64,000 bases of DNA from Trematomus loennbergii (taxonomy: Eukaryota > Chordata > Actinopteri > Perciformes > Nototheniidae): NCBI GenBank assembly GCA_012861695.1, contig JAAOOA010000380.1, forward strand, positions 53,501 through 117,500, written 5' to 3'. The translations under genes were made by a program, and so were the position numbers. The stretch's first letter is position 1; each line of letters begins with the position of its first letter. Positions 22,873 through 35,235 of this stretch are shown here, in pieces. The notes beneath the pieces were generated by a model. The model did not search any database, had not been told where the DNA came from, and worked only from the letters and a program-made list of their open reading frames with translations.

Positions 22873-24371
22873 AGACACGAGTGGATCTGACTTTAATTAC
22901 ATTTGACTTGAGTGTTTCGTCAACTTAATGTGTTGCTTAAAATAATACTTCTGCATACAGTATGTGAGACTGTGAGTGTTGCACGCCAGATACGGCTCAG
23001 CTGACTCAGATAAGGAAATATATGATACATTATGATGTGATATCATGTGATATGAATGATAATGGGACACATCGCCGTCTGCACTCACAACTACGTAATG
23101 TTACTTTGATCCGGTTACTTATGTTGTGGCAGATATTTAAGTAAGCTTTCTTAACGCTAATGTTATAATAGTCAGATTGCTCTGAAGATGGGAGGGGATA
23201 TTCTATTCATTTTCACGTTCACACAGTTGGTGATTTTGTCCGGCCGTCTTTCCTGCAACGGTAGTTTAAACTGTATTCCTTTCTCCTCCTGTCATATGAA
23301 TTGATCGCTTTAAACTCCGCACACTGAGCTCTGATTGGTCAGCAAGCAGTGCTTTTATCCTGGAACCTATCCTGCTCCGGTCCCCGGAGGCTAGCCGTTC
23401 AGGGGTTTCCGGTCCTACGAAGCTGGTTCACTTTTTAGCGGGCTAGATAACTTATTCTGAACGGCTAGCCTCCGGAGCAGGATAGGTTCCAGGATAAAAG
23501 CACATGCTGACCAATCAGAGCTCAGTGTGCGGAGTTTAAAGCGATCAATTCATATGACAGGAGGAGAAAGGAAATACAGTTTAAACTGCCGTTGCAGGAA
23601 AGACGGCCAGCCAAAATCACCGACTGTGTGAACGTGAAAATGAATAGAATATCCCCTCCCATCTTCAGAGCAATCTGACTATTATAACATTAGCGTTAAG
23701 AAAGCTTACTTAAATATCTGCCACAACATAAGTAACCGGATCAAAGTAACATTACGTAGCATACAGTCCGCGGCACTGTGAGTGCAGACGGCGATGTGTC
23801 CCATTATCATTCATATCACATGATATCACATCATAATGTATCATATATTTCCTTATCTGAGTCAGCTTCTTGAGCCGTATCTGGCGTGCAACACTCACAG
23901 TGTCACATACTGTATGCAGAAGTATTATTTTAAGCAACATATTAAGTTGACGAAACACTCGAGTCAAATGTAATTAAAGTCAGATCCACTCGTGTCTTGG
24001 ACGGGGCAGTGATATCATAAACCTGTTAATGTACGCATTCAAACACTTTTTCTTTACCAGCTGTAGCCTATTCACCTTGCAGGTGCAACTATGTGGCTTT
24101 TATCCTGGATAAAGTGTTTAAGTCATGGATGTTTAAAGTTTAACGTCTTCATATTTGTCTAATATTAGTTGACTTTTCATTCAGGAAATATATGACGCGC
24201 TGCGCTGTCAGTACACGGCTTGTCCATGTTTGTGATTGGTCGAACACTCCAAATACCACCCCTTTTATGTGAACGCGCACCTAACTAGATAGGACACGGC
24301 TGGCTTGAGCGATCGAGTTGATAGCCAGCGTCGTAGGACCGTTTAGCGAGAGCGTTTTTTTTTTTGATTTA

Positions 24372-25131
24372 TGGCGCGTTTCCACTACAGCGCGAGCACG
24401 GTTTAAGAGGGCTGTGACGTCAGCGGCCCGTCTTTGGTTGCGTTTCCACTTGGCCTAGTACCGGCCGCGGGTCCTAATTCACAGTTTTTCTGGCCTCATA
24501 AAATCGTGGGTCTAGGGCCAGAGACAACGAGGCTGAGTCGGGCTGAGTATGCTAAACTAGAGAGAGGATCGCTGGCAAGGGGGCTACAACTACAACAAGA
24601 TGGACATATTTGACCGTGATTTAATTGTAATACACGTTTCAAAATGATGCCGAAGTAACAACATACTGATACCGGTTAGTAAAAACCATGAATTAATGCT
24701 TTGACAAGTCTGCAGACAGACGGCATGCGAAAACCTTTTAAAATGCGTGTTTTCTAAATGGAGATTGGCTAAGCTAACGCAGTATATGCTCCGACCGTCC
24801 ACACTCACAACAACGGCCTATACAGACATAAATAAAGCAGCGACTGTATTCACCATGACACAGGCAGTCTGTGGTTTGTACTTGTTTAACTTTTGTCTAG
24901 TTTCTGAACATATATGAGGAGCTGTGAGCTCTGAGTGCTAACACTAACGGCTGTGTTGTTTTTCTGGGGTTCTCATTGAAGATGACGTCACGGCTCCGCC
25001 TACACTGCGTTACTATAGATACTACCCCAGTTCCTAAACTGTAATGGAAATGCGCCATAAGTGAGCCAGTCCTAACGAGGCCTAGCCATACCGAGCGAGG
25101 CCGAGCAAGGCCGTGTAGTGGAAACGCGCCA
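24372..25131. mobile_element. Harbinger-like element H1
   Basis: Termini TGGCGCGTTTCCACTAC and GTAGTGGAAACGCGCCA, a perfect 17-bp inverted repeat, flanked by TTA on both sides (24369-24371, 25132-25134). A 3-bp TTA duplication points to PIF/Harbinger. At 760 bp with no transposase, it is non-autonomous. The interior is shared with H2. Confidence 0.85.
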
Positions 25132-25292
25132 TTAGTCAACCGGATAACTCAAAACATATCCAGGATATGTTGATCTAGATTCGTAGTATACCCCCCTGGC
25201 TGCAGGTTATAGAAATGTTAGAAAACAAACTCTTTATCTTATGGGGCATTTCCACCATGGCGCAGAGCGGGGTTTAAGCGTGCCGTGTCGTG

Positions 25293-27297
25293 CCGGTGTT
25301 ACCGAACAAATTGTGGCCCGAACAACTGGTGATATTCTATTATTTTAGACAGATGTATCAGGGGCGTGGCCTTTGTCGAATAACCAGGAAATACACATTT
25401 CGATCGCTTCTTCTGTCGTTTACATTCATCTTTTGGTATATTTGGCTGGATAGGAACACTTTGATGCACATTCAGTACCAGTGTGTGAGGTTGTGGTTGC
25501 GATGCGTACAGCGAGGACTACAAAAAGACATGAGGTGACTGGGGATGTGTGTTCAAAACATTGCAAGCTTGAATAAATCATTTAAACCATTTATTTTTGC
25601 CAGACTTATTACTGAATATCATTCTTAATGTGATACCAAGTCCATCTGAGACCTGTGTATACCTTCAGACAGCCTCCAAGTGAAGCACACGTTGTTTACT
25701 CACAGTTTGAAAGCAGCGTGGAGAAGTCTTCAGCTGTGGAGCTGTGATCCGCCCAGGATAACTTGTGATACGACTTCTGTGGCTTGTTCTTGTTGTCAAT
25801 CTTATATTTGTATCATATATCGTTATTAATATGATGTCGAGTTGATTTGAGACCCGTTTATACTTTCATACAGTCTGTTAGTGAAACATACAGTCTGTCT
25901 GAGTTGTTTACACCCATCTCCAACGCAGCGTGGAGAGCTGTGGTAAACTGTGATCCGCTCAGATTAAACTGTGATACGACTTCTGTGGCTATCAACCAGC
26001 GATCATGTTTAATATTAAAGACTACACACATTTATTGATTATCAAAACGGTATTCTGCACTTTGCTGCACTTATCCAGATAAAATGTGACTGTTTACTCG
26101 TTTTGCAGATAGAAGCAGAAATGTCATTGCTACATGTGCAGGGATATTTAGAATTTAAAATGCTGCTTGATCGTTAATTTTGTTCTCGGCAAAAATATTA
26201 TGAATCCTCTATTCATGTGTGCCACGGATCAGTACGATGTAATCTGTTTCGTTATGTAGTAGTTATCATCACCTGTCATGGAAATGTAACAATAACAAGA
26301 ATTAATATTAATATTACCAAGTTACACAGAAATAGATAAAACACATGAGAACAAAGACCACATAGATAAACGCATAAACGTTACGTTAGAAACGAAAACA
26401 TGTTAACAACAGTGTGAAAAAGTATGAATATGTGTTTCTAGTTCTCAATGTAGCCTATGTGAGTACCCTCGTCATTCGGTGTCGATGCATAACGAAAGTT
26501 AACCAAGTAAACAGTCACATTTTATCTGGATAAGTGCAGTAAAGTGCAGAATACCGTTTTGATAATCGATAAATGTGTGTAGTCTTTAATATTAAACATG
26601 ATCGCTGGTTGATAGCCACAGAAGTCGTATCACAGTTTAATCTGAGCGGATCACAGTTTACTACAGCTCTCCACGCTGCGTTGGAGATGGGTGTAAACAA
26701 CTCAGACAGACTGTATGAAAGTATAAACGGTCTCAAATCAACTCGACATCATATTAATAACGATATCTGATACAAATATAAGATTGACAACAAGAACAAG
26801 CCACAGAAGTCGTATCACAAGTTATCCTGGGCGGATCACAGCTCCACAGCTGAAGACTTCTCCACGCTGCTTTCAAACTGTGAGTAAACAACGTGTGCTT
26901 CACTTGTAGGCTGTCTGAAGGTATACACAGGTCTCAGATGGACTTGGTATCACATTAAGAATGATATTCAGTAATAAGTCTGGCAAAAATAAATGGTTTA
27001 AATGATTTATTCAAGCTTGCAATGTTTTGAACACACATCCCCAGTCACCTCATGTCTTTTTGTAGTCCGCGCTGTACGCTGATATCGCATCGCAACCACA
27101 ATCTCACACACTGGTACTGAATGTGCATCAAAGTGTTCCTATCCAGCCAAATATACCAAAAGATGAATGTAAACGACAGAAGAAGCGATCGAAATGTGTA
27201 TTTCCTGGTTATTCGACAAAGGCCACGCCCCTGATACATCTGTCTAAATAATAGAATATCACAGTTGTTCGGGCCACAATTTGTTCGGTAACACCGG
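25293..27297. repeat. 2.0 kb palindrome, arms of about 0.8 kb
   Basis: The ends CCGGTGTTACCGAACAAATT and AATTTGTTCGGTAACACCGG are perfect inverted copies. The arms (25293-26100 and 26503-27297) stay nearly identical over their whole length, around a spacer of about 400 bp (26101-26502). Small frames on both arms are mirror images and encode nothing recognised. It is either a foldback transposon or an inverted duplication. Confidence 0.88.
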
Positions 27298-27789
27298 GCC
27301 TGTTTTTGGTTGCGCTTCCACTAGGCCTAGTTCCGGCCCGGGGCTACTTTTTCACCTCTTTTCTGGCCCGACAAAATCGTGGTTCTATCGGGCCAACAAA
27401 CAGGGCTGAGTTTGCTAAACTAGAGAGAGAATCGCTGGCAAGGGGGCTACAACTACAACAAGATGAACATATTTGACCGTGATTTAATTGTAATACACGT
27501 TTTAAAATGATGCCGAAGTAACAACATACTGATACCGGTTAGTAAAAACCATGAATTAATGCTTTGACAAGTCTGCAGACAGACGGCAGGCGAAAAACCT
27601 TTTAAAATGCGTGTTTTCTGAATGGAGATCGGCTAAGCTAACGCAATATATGCTCCGACCGTCCACACTCACAACAACGGCCTATATAGACATAAATAAA
27701 CCAGCGACTGTATTCGCCATGACACAGGCAGTCTGTGGTGTGTACTTGTTTAACTTTTGTCTAGTTTCTGAACAGATATGAGGAGCTGT

Positions 27790-28414
27790 GAGCTTGAGTA
27801 TATATATATATATATACAGTGCAATAAGCTTCTTAGTGCAATAAGAAGCTACAGTGACGTTAATCTACGTCGGTAATATTAACTTTATTTAATACAACAT
27901 TTACGGTACAAGATTTAATCATACAGCCCATGTAGTATAATATTTTACAAATGATGAATTACAGCAAACATGTGCAATATATCCATTATTACAGCTCCGT
28001 GGGCTGGCAGTAAGGCGATATGGGTCCGTTCTTATTGTGCATCCATGGGTAAAGATAAACGCATGTACTAGTGCTGAACACGTAACATGAACGTGCCGGG
28101 CTGCGCGGTCCCGTGGGTTAGATGCGCGTTCATAATGCAGAGGGAAAAACTCTCAGAATAACGTTATTAGCACATTTTTACAACTTGAGGAACGAATGTT
28201 TTTAATAAGGGCTATACAAGTGTTCATACTGGGTAGTTTATTTAGTTTAAAAAAAATTATCCAACGATTTACAGACCACTCTTTCCCCATGTAAGTCAAT
28301 GGGAAAAAGTGTTTCCGGGCCTGGCAACCAAAAGGAAGTGTAGTACCGCCGTTTGGCCAGTACGAATATTTTCATCAGAGTCCGGCGCACTTCCTGGGGG
28401 CTTGGTTACTATAG
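27790..28414. other. Unassigned part of H2
   Basis: A short AT run (27802-27817), a small inverted AATAAGCTTCTTAGTGCAATAA motif, and AT-rich sequence. No gene recognised. Confidence 0.3.
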
Positions 28415-28773
28415 AGTGGCGAAGTCACGCCCATCTACTTCCGCCCCATGGGACCTTATTTCGGAAAAAGAATGTATTGAAGTCAATGGAGAGAGAAAAC
28501 TTATCTTTCGATCCCGTTTGAATTGTGCCATGAATTACACATATGATGTTTGTCAATCTTAAAAAATCATTTCCATGTCAAAAAAGTCACAGTTGTCGTA
28601 AAACTGTTGAAATATAAGACTATGAAAAATACGTAACTAGAAAGACTACAAATCCCAGAGTCGCGTAAGTGATGTCATAATTGTTTTCCTCCACTAAGAG
28701 ATAGCTAATATCAGCGCCATATAGATATACTCTATCTATATGGCGCTGGCTAAGATAAGATAACTTTAACAAG

Positions 28774-29724
28774 ATGCCTGTGTGCTTAGTACCAGGTTGT
28801 TATCATACCAGCAATGGGTCTTGCTCGTTCTTTCACTTCCCGTCTGATGAAAGGACCTGGGGGGTATACTACGAATCTAGTTCAACATATCCTGGATATG
28901 TTTTGAGTTATCCGGTTGACTAAATAAAAAAAAAACCCGCTCTCGCCAAACGGTCCTACGACGCTGGCTATCAACTCGATCGCTCAAGCCAGCCGTGTCC
29001 TATCTAGTTAGGTGCGCGTTCACATGAAAGGGTGGTATTTGGAGTGTTCGACCAATCACAAACATGGACAAGCCGTGTACTGACAGCGCAGCGCGTCATA
29101 TATTTCCTGAATGAAAAGTCAACTAATATTAGACAAATATGAAGATGTTAAACTTTAAACATCCATGACTTAAACACTTTATCCAGGATAAAAGCCACAT
29201 AGTTGCAGCTGCAAGGTGAATACTGCTGGTAAAGAAAAAGCGTTTGAATGCGTACATTGACAGGTTTATGATATCACTGCCCCATCCAAGACACGAGTGG
29301 ATCTGACTTTAATTACAATTGACTCGAGTTTTTCGTCAACTTAATGTGTTGCTTAAAATAATACTTCTGCATACAGTATGTGCGGCGGTGAATAATCGTT
29401 TAATATTCGCCAGGGCTGTCCGATTTTTGAATTTGATCATGGTCAGTTTCTGGCATCCCTATTACTTATGTTGTGGCAGATATTTAAGTAAGCTTTCTTA
29501 ACGCTAATGTTATAATAGTAATAATAATAATAATTATTAGACTAATAATTAGTCTAACGGGAACTCTGCCTGGAACCTATCCTGCTCCGGAGGCTAGCCG
29601 TTCAGAATAAGTTATCTAGCCCGCTAAGAAGTGAACCAGCTTCGTAGGACCGGAAACCCCTGAAGTTAGCTTGCTAAACGAAAATCCTGATTCGTAGTAT
29701 AGGCCCCAGGAGTGTCTGGATCAA
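28774..29724 (+). pseudogene. THAP domain exon split by transposon X copy 4
   Basis: ATG 28774 starts a C2CH finger: MPVCLVPGCYHTSNG then CSFFHFPSDER. The X insertion begins at 28856. After it, removing one copy of a 4-bp duplication AGGA (28852-28855, 29708-29711) restores the frame to RSVWIK, followed by a GTTAGC donor. THAP domains bind the transposon's own ends. Downstream exons were not found, so this is a broken internal-deletion copy. Confidence 0.7.
28856..29707 (-). mobile_element. Transposon X, copy 4 (852 bp, near complete)
   Basis: Runs from R end CCTGGGGGGTATACTACG to L end CGTAGTATAGGCCCC. This is the best short copy of the family: all subterminal blocks are present except a deletion and a local replacement around 29385-29455. 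The flanking AGGA repeat is the only target duplication I can support for X. Confidence 0.78.
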
Positions 29725-30538
29725 GTTAGCTACTAGCTAGTAGCTAGCACGTTAGTTAGCATTACAGCCATGTCATTTTTATTAGCCTTAACATGAAGTA
29801 ACATTAAGTAACCCAAAATGTTAAACAGTAAGAGTAGTAGTCATATTTCGTGAACCCTTTGAAGAGTACTGTCACCGGTGTGATCATTCTATAATACACA
29901 ATTTAAGCCCGGGGGAGAAATGCTAACGCTAACGCTAGCATCGGCGATCTTTTGCACTTCATGCTATCTGCACAAATGGTTGACATTAAACATTTAAACG
30001 ACCAGGCAGTTCAGAGAGAATCAAAGGAAGGCAGGCAGGCAGCTTTGCATGACATTCTTCTGGACGTGTTTCATTGTGGTGATAGTGAGGGTAGTCAATC
30101 GTTTTGTTGACAAGACAGTAGTGACGGCCATCTTGGTGACGTGTGTTGTTGTGCGAGTCTGCGAGACCAGAGATGTAGTTCATTGAGCGTTTCACAAAAC
30201 AAATGTGTTACTTCACAGTTTTACGACACATTTTTTTTTTAACTTGCAAAATTATCTTTTAAATTGACAAACATCATATGTGTAATTCGTGGCACAATTC
30301 AAACGGGATCGAAAGATAATCTTTCTCTCTCCATTGACTTCAATACATAATTTTTCCGAAATAAGGTCCCATGGAGGTCCACCGGAAGGGGAGGGACTTC
30401 GTCACTCTATAGATACTACCCCAGTTCCTAAACTGTAATGGAAGCGCAGCATGAAGTGAGCCGGCCCTAACAAGGCCCAACGCGGCCTAGCAGTACCGAG
30501 CGAGGCCGAGGCCGACCGTGTGGTGGAAATGCGCATTA

Positions 30539-30850
30539 AAGTCCTCCTTCCTGTTCACTGATCTGAGTTAAAGTTCAGGATCCTCTGTTAGATCACAGTC
30601 TACAAGAACATACATGAAGTGTGTTTCTGTGATGGGTAGAAGTGTGTGTTCCCTTTAAGGACATTACTTCAGAGCTTCAGGACCTTAAAGACAGACACTG
30701 TCTGATGGTGTGAATGTTACAATGGCAGCACGTCCACACACTGAGACAAATAAAGAAGACAAGAAAACAAGTTCAAACTAAACGTTTCCAAAAAGTGCTC
30801 TTTTTATTTCAAACTGTAAGTTTAGTGACCTTAAATGGTGTAAACAAGAA
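30539..30850 (+). other. Native MHC intron 1 sequence
   Basis: No repeat ends or gene seen. Confidence 0.4.
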
Positions 30851-31264
30851 ACTAAGTACATTACTCAAGTACTGTACTTAAGTACAACTTCCAGGTACAT
30901 GGTGTACTTTTCCTCCACTTCATGTATTTCATACCTTTAGTTACTTCACAGATGTGGATGAATGATGTAAAATATAACCAAGTGTTAAATCAGACTTTAG
31001 TTCCACCTGGAGTAAATCCACAAGCTACCCTGCAGTATACAAAGTCATTCAAACTAGCTGCACCTTTACCAGCTTTGAGAACACTTTCATGATCAATCAT
31101 TATAAAACATATCATATATATTATTCTGAAATGGACCAATCTGCACAATGAATACTTTTACTGTCGCTACTTTCACTATATTTTGATGATAATACTTTTC
31201 TACTTTTACTTGAGGGACATTTTGAATGCAGGACTTTTACTGTAACAGAGTATTACTACACTCT
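30851..31264. mobile_element. hAT-like MITE portion (AAGTACTTAAGTAC family)
   Basis: Segments such as CAAGTACTGTACTTAAGTAC are typical of a fish MITE. Part of it recurs inverted at 49905-50075 and in relatives at 42950-43060. The minisatellite that follows appears to be an expansion of its internal motif. Confidence 0.55.
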
Positions 31265-32755
31265 GGTACTTTTCTGTACTCAAGTACAAGATCTGAGTAC
31301 TTCTACTTTACTACAAGATCTGAGTGCTTTACTTTTACTAAAGTACATGATCTGAGTACTTCTACTCTTACTAAAGTACATGATCTGAGTACTTCTACTC
31401 TTACTAAAGTACATGATCTGAGTACTTCTACTCTTACGTAAGTACATGATCTGAGTACTTCTACTTTTACTCAAATACAAGATCTGAGTACTTCTACTTT
31501 TACTCAAGTACAAGACCTGAGTACTTCTACTCTTACTCAAGTACATGCTCTGAGTACTTCTACTCTTACTAAAGTACATGATCTGAATACTTCTACTCTT
31601 ACTAAAGTACATGCTCCGAGTACTTCTACTCTTACTCAAGTACATGCTCCGAGTACTTCTACTCTTACTAAAGTACATGCTCCGAGTACTTCTAGTCTTA
31701 CTAAAGTACATGCTCCGAGTACTTCTACTCTTACTAAAGTACATGCTCCGAGTACTTCTACTCTTACTCAAGTACATGCTCCGAGTACTTCTACTCTACT
31801 CAAGTACATGCTCCGAGTACTTCTACTCTACTCAAGTACATGCTCCGAGTACTTCTACTCTTACTAAAGTACATGCTCCGAGTACTTCTACTCTTACTAA
31901 AGTACATGCTCCGAGTACTTCTACTCTTACTAAAGTACATGATCCGAGTACTTCTACTCTTACTCAAGTACATGCTCCGAGTACTTCTACTCTTACTCAA
32001 GTACATGCTCCGAGTACTTCTACTCTTACTAAAGTACATGATCCGAGTACTTCTACTCTTACTCAAGTACATGATCCGAGTACTTCTACTCTTACTCAAG
32101 TACATGATCCGAGTACTTCTACTCTTACTCAAGTACATGATCCGAGTACTTCTACTCTTACTCAAGTACATGATCTGAGTACTTCTACTCTTACTCAAGT
32201 ACATGATCCGAGTACTTCTACTCTTACTCAAGTCCATGATCCGAGTACTTCTACTCTTAATCAAGTACATGCTCCGAGTACTTCTACTCTTACTAAAGTA
32301 CATGATCCGAGTACTTCTACTCTTACTCAAGTACATGCTCCGAGTACTTCTACTCTTACTCAAGTACATGCTCCGAGTACTTCTACTCTTACTCAAGTAC
32401 ATGATCCGAGTACTTCTACTCTTACTCAAGTACATGCTCCGAGTACTTCTACTCTTACTCAAGTCCATGATCCGAGTACTTCTACTCTTAATCAAGTACA
32501 TGCTCCGAGTACTTCTACTCTTACTAAAGTACATGATCCGAGTACTTCTACTCTTACTCAAGTACATGCTCCGAGTACTTCTACTCTTACTCAAGTACAT
32601 GCTCCGAGTACTTCTACTCTTACTCAAGTACATGCTCCGAGTACTTCTACTCTTACTCAAGTACATGCTCCGAGTACTTCTACTCTTACTAAAGTACATG
32701 ATCCGAGTACTTCTACTCTTACTAAAGTACATGATCTGAGTACTTCTACCTCCTC
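31265..32755. repeat. 33-bp minisatellite, about 44 units
   Basis: The unit is GAGTACTTCTACTCTTACT then MAAGTACATGMTCC. Because 33 is divisible by three and the unit lacks stops, long frames (up to 400 residues of a VHAPSTSTLTQ repeat) stay open on both strands. Early units (31265-31600) are more diverged than later ones; some differ only by A/C at the CAAG/AAAG and GAT/GCT positions. Confidence 0.95.
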
Positions 32756-33225
32756 TGGGGACCATGTAATATGTAAGCAAAGCTCCCACTGGTTAATGGT
32801 GTCTGTGAAATGATAGAGCACCTTTGAATATATAGTATGATCAGGTTTGATGATGAGATCTTCCAGTCTTGAAACACATCACGCTCACACCTCTCTGCTG
32901 TGGAGCTTTATCCTTTCATTTCTTAAAGTCACAAGATGGCGTTGTTTTCCTGCTGAAGCCAAACCACTTCCTGCTTTGTTGCACAATATTTAATACCGGT
33001 CACTAATGTAACTTTATTTATAAATTATCTTTATTTCCCTTTAACTTTATTGTGCACGCTCATCAGAAAATATAAAGTTAAATCTGTAAAGAAAAGTACA
33101 TATTTAATTATTTTATATTAGATTCAACTTTATTGTCATTGCACAGAGTACATGTACTAAGACAACGAAATACAGTTAGCATCAAACCAGAGGTGCAGAA
33201 CAGTAAAGTGCAGAGTGATGTGTAG

Positions 33226-33261
<36 letters not shown>

Positions 33262-33298
33262 GAGGATATAAATAAAGTGAAGTATTTACACTATGAAT
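32756..33298. other. Native intron sequence with a LINE tail scrap
   Basis: A LINE 3'-end remnant (33123-33185, cue CAACTTTATTGTCATTGCAC) and a TA run (33229-33256). No gene. Confidence 0.4.
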
Positions 33299-35235
33299 TA
33301 GGCTGTGCGATTATGGCAAAAATCATAATCACGATTATTTTGGTCAATAATTGATATCACGATTATTAAATACAATTATTCATTGACTTTGAAAAAATCA
33401 ATTTATTGAACTTTAAAACAAATACAAATAATAATTTGAACAGTATCTTTTAACTGTTGATTACCCTGAACGTATAATTCAACTGAAAAACCAATACAAA
33501 AATAAATGATACATTTAAATAAATAATATCAAAATAATAAATACCAATAAACAAATATTTTGGAGCGCGCTTCCCCAAGCTACTAAACATATATAAATAT
33601 GATAAGTAAGGGATAATGTGCAGCGACGCGGTCATTATGGGGAAAAGAACACCGACAGGCAGATCAGGAGCCCGACGCGAAGCGGAGGGATCTAGATCGG
33701 CATGAAGGTGTTCTTTTCCCCATAATGACCAAGTCGCTGCACATTATCCCGCTTATTACATGGCCACATTCTCAACAAAGTAATGATATGACTCCCAAAT
33801 TAATTGAAATGCTTTTATGGATTTAGAAAATGATTTATTGATTTAAAAAATAGTCCGTTGTTACCGTTTGAAAAATGTAGCAACGGCAGGAAGGCGGAGC
33901 ATTTTGATTACAGATTTGAAAACATCGTTGCTTGCTTTAAAAGTAGCACAATTCATGATATCAAACCTTGGAAAGTATCTAGATATCCCTGCCCTAATGC
34001 AAAGGAACTGCACACTGAATAGTTTTGCCGTTTGATGTCTATGTCTGGACCGCTGCGTAAAAAGGAGGGTTTCTGCCCGTTACTTCTCCGCTGTTTTCTT
34101 GTCGCTCTTGTCTTGTCAGTTAGAAAAGCAAACTGCATGCAGTTTGCTTTTCGGCCAAAACTGTATACAGTTAAATCGAACTGACTTGTTTGTGCAGATG
34201 TGAGCGTCCTTAACAACGGTCAATACATCCTTGACAGCGGTCTGTCTGTTCTGGATTAACAACGTGTCACGTGTTCTGAATTGACCAATCAGAATCGAGT
34301 ATTCAAACTAAGCCATGTAATAAGTAAGGGATAATGTGCAGCGACGCGGTCATTATGGGGAAAAGAACACCGACAGGCAGATCAGGAGCCCGACGCGAAG
34401 CGGAGGGATCTAGATCGGCATGAAGGTGTTCTTTTCCCCATAATGACCAAGTCGCTGCACATTATCCCGCTTATTACATGGCCACATTCTCAACAAAGTA
34501 TGATATGACTCCCAATATTAATTGAAATGCTTTTATGGATTTAGAAAATGATTTTATTGATTTAAAAAATAGTTATGTATTGATTTAAATTGACATGCAT
34601 CCGCTAACAAAAATAGTCCGTTGTTACTGTTTGAACTAACGTAGCAACGGCAGGAACTGCTTCGATAGCGTTTTTGAGGAGCTTTTTGATTACAGATTTG
34701 AAAACATCGTTGCTTGCTTTAAAAGTAGCACAATTCATTATGTCAAACCTTGGAAAGTATCTAGATATCCCTGCCCTAATGCAAAAGTAACTGGCAACTG
34801 AATATGTGTCGCCGTTAGATGTCTATGTCTGGACCGCTGCGTAAAAAGGAGGTTTTCTGCCCATTAATTCTCCGCTGTTTCCTTGTCGCTCTTGTCTTGT
34901 CAGTTAGAAAAGCAAACTGCATGCAGTTTGCTTTTCAGCCAAACTGTATACAGTTCAATCGACCGGACTTCTTTCTGCAGATTTGAGCGTCCTTAACAAC
35001 GGTCATAAATCCTTGACAGCGGTCTGTCTGTTCTGGATTAACAACGTGTCACGTGTTCTGAATTGACCAATCAGAATCGAGTATTCAACTAAAACCATGT
35101 AATAAATACAAATAAATGAGACCAAAATTACCAACCTAGCAAAGCAAAATAATTGTTTTTTTCGATTATGTTGTTTTCGTAATTGTGGCAGGCAAATCGT
35201 AATTGCGATTAAATACGATTAATTGCACAGCCCTA
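33299..35235. mobile_element. hAT-type element hAT-E with internal 0.72 kb tandem duplication
   Basis: Starts TAGGCTGTGCGATTATGGC, ends TTGCACAGCCCTA, flanked by CTATGAAT / CTATGAAA (8 bp, 7 identical). Inside, blocks starting at about 33602 and 34319 are near copies, each containing a hairpin of about 150 bp (cue: GGGATAATGTGCAGCGACGC and its inverse). Confidence 0.82.

Larger units (their letters stand above)
10821..25195. mobile_element. Inverted dimer of transposon X (copies 2 and 3), 14.4 kb composite
   Basis: The left edge CAGGGGGGTATACTACGAAT and the right edge ATTCGTAGTATACCCCCCTG are both R ends. Copy 2 reads R to L up to 23402 and copy 3 reads L to R from 23403; both lack the last roughly 40 bp of the L end at the junction. 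Copy 2 is split by a foldback (10934-15646) and by a 7.1 kb block (about 15715-22872) that replaces some 260 bp of X. Copy 3 is split by the Harbinger-like H1 (24372-25131). Confidence 0.7.
28415..30406 (+). mobile_element. THAP-domain DNA transposon with TIRs of about 210 bp
   Basis: Left end AGTGGCGAAGTCACGC, right end GACTTCGTCACT, flanked by CTATAG (28409-28414, 30407-30412). Homology of the ends continues for about 210 bp (cue: CCATGGGACCTTATTTCGG). A THAP exon begins at 28774. P-type elements and some Kolobok elements encode THAP domains; which of these applies is not decided. X copy 4 interrupts it. Confidence 0.72.
25242..30535. mobile_element. Harbinger-like element H2 with nested insertions, 5.3 kb
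   Basis: Starts TGGGGCATTTCCACC and ends GGTGGAAATGCGCA, flanked by TTA (25239-25241 and 30536-30538). The block 27300-27800 matches the inside of H1 (24430-24920). Two large insertions account for its size: a palindrome (25293-27297) and a THAP element (28415-30406). Confidence 0.8.

Noticed and set aside
25290..25538. Small protein mirrored at 27045-27239
   Set aside because: It is the same palindrome arm read twice; no domain and no conservation evidence.
31265..32755. Regular 33-bp repeats resembling a CRISPR array
   Set aside because: Repeats are directly adjacent with no spacers, and the genome is vertebrate.
31265..32813. Long frames of 400, 329 and 178 residues
   Set aside because: They are products of a 33-bp tandem unit without stops and occur on both strands; no domain or start context supports translation.
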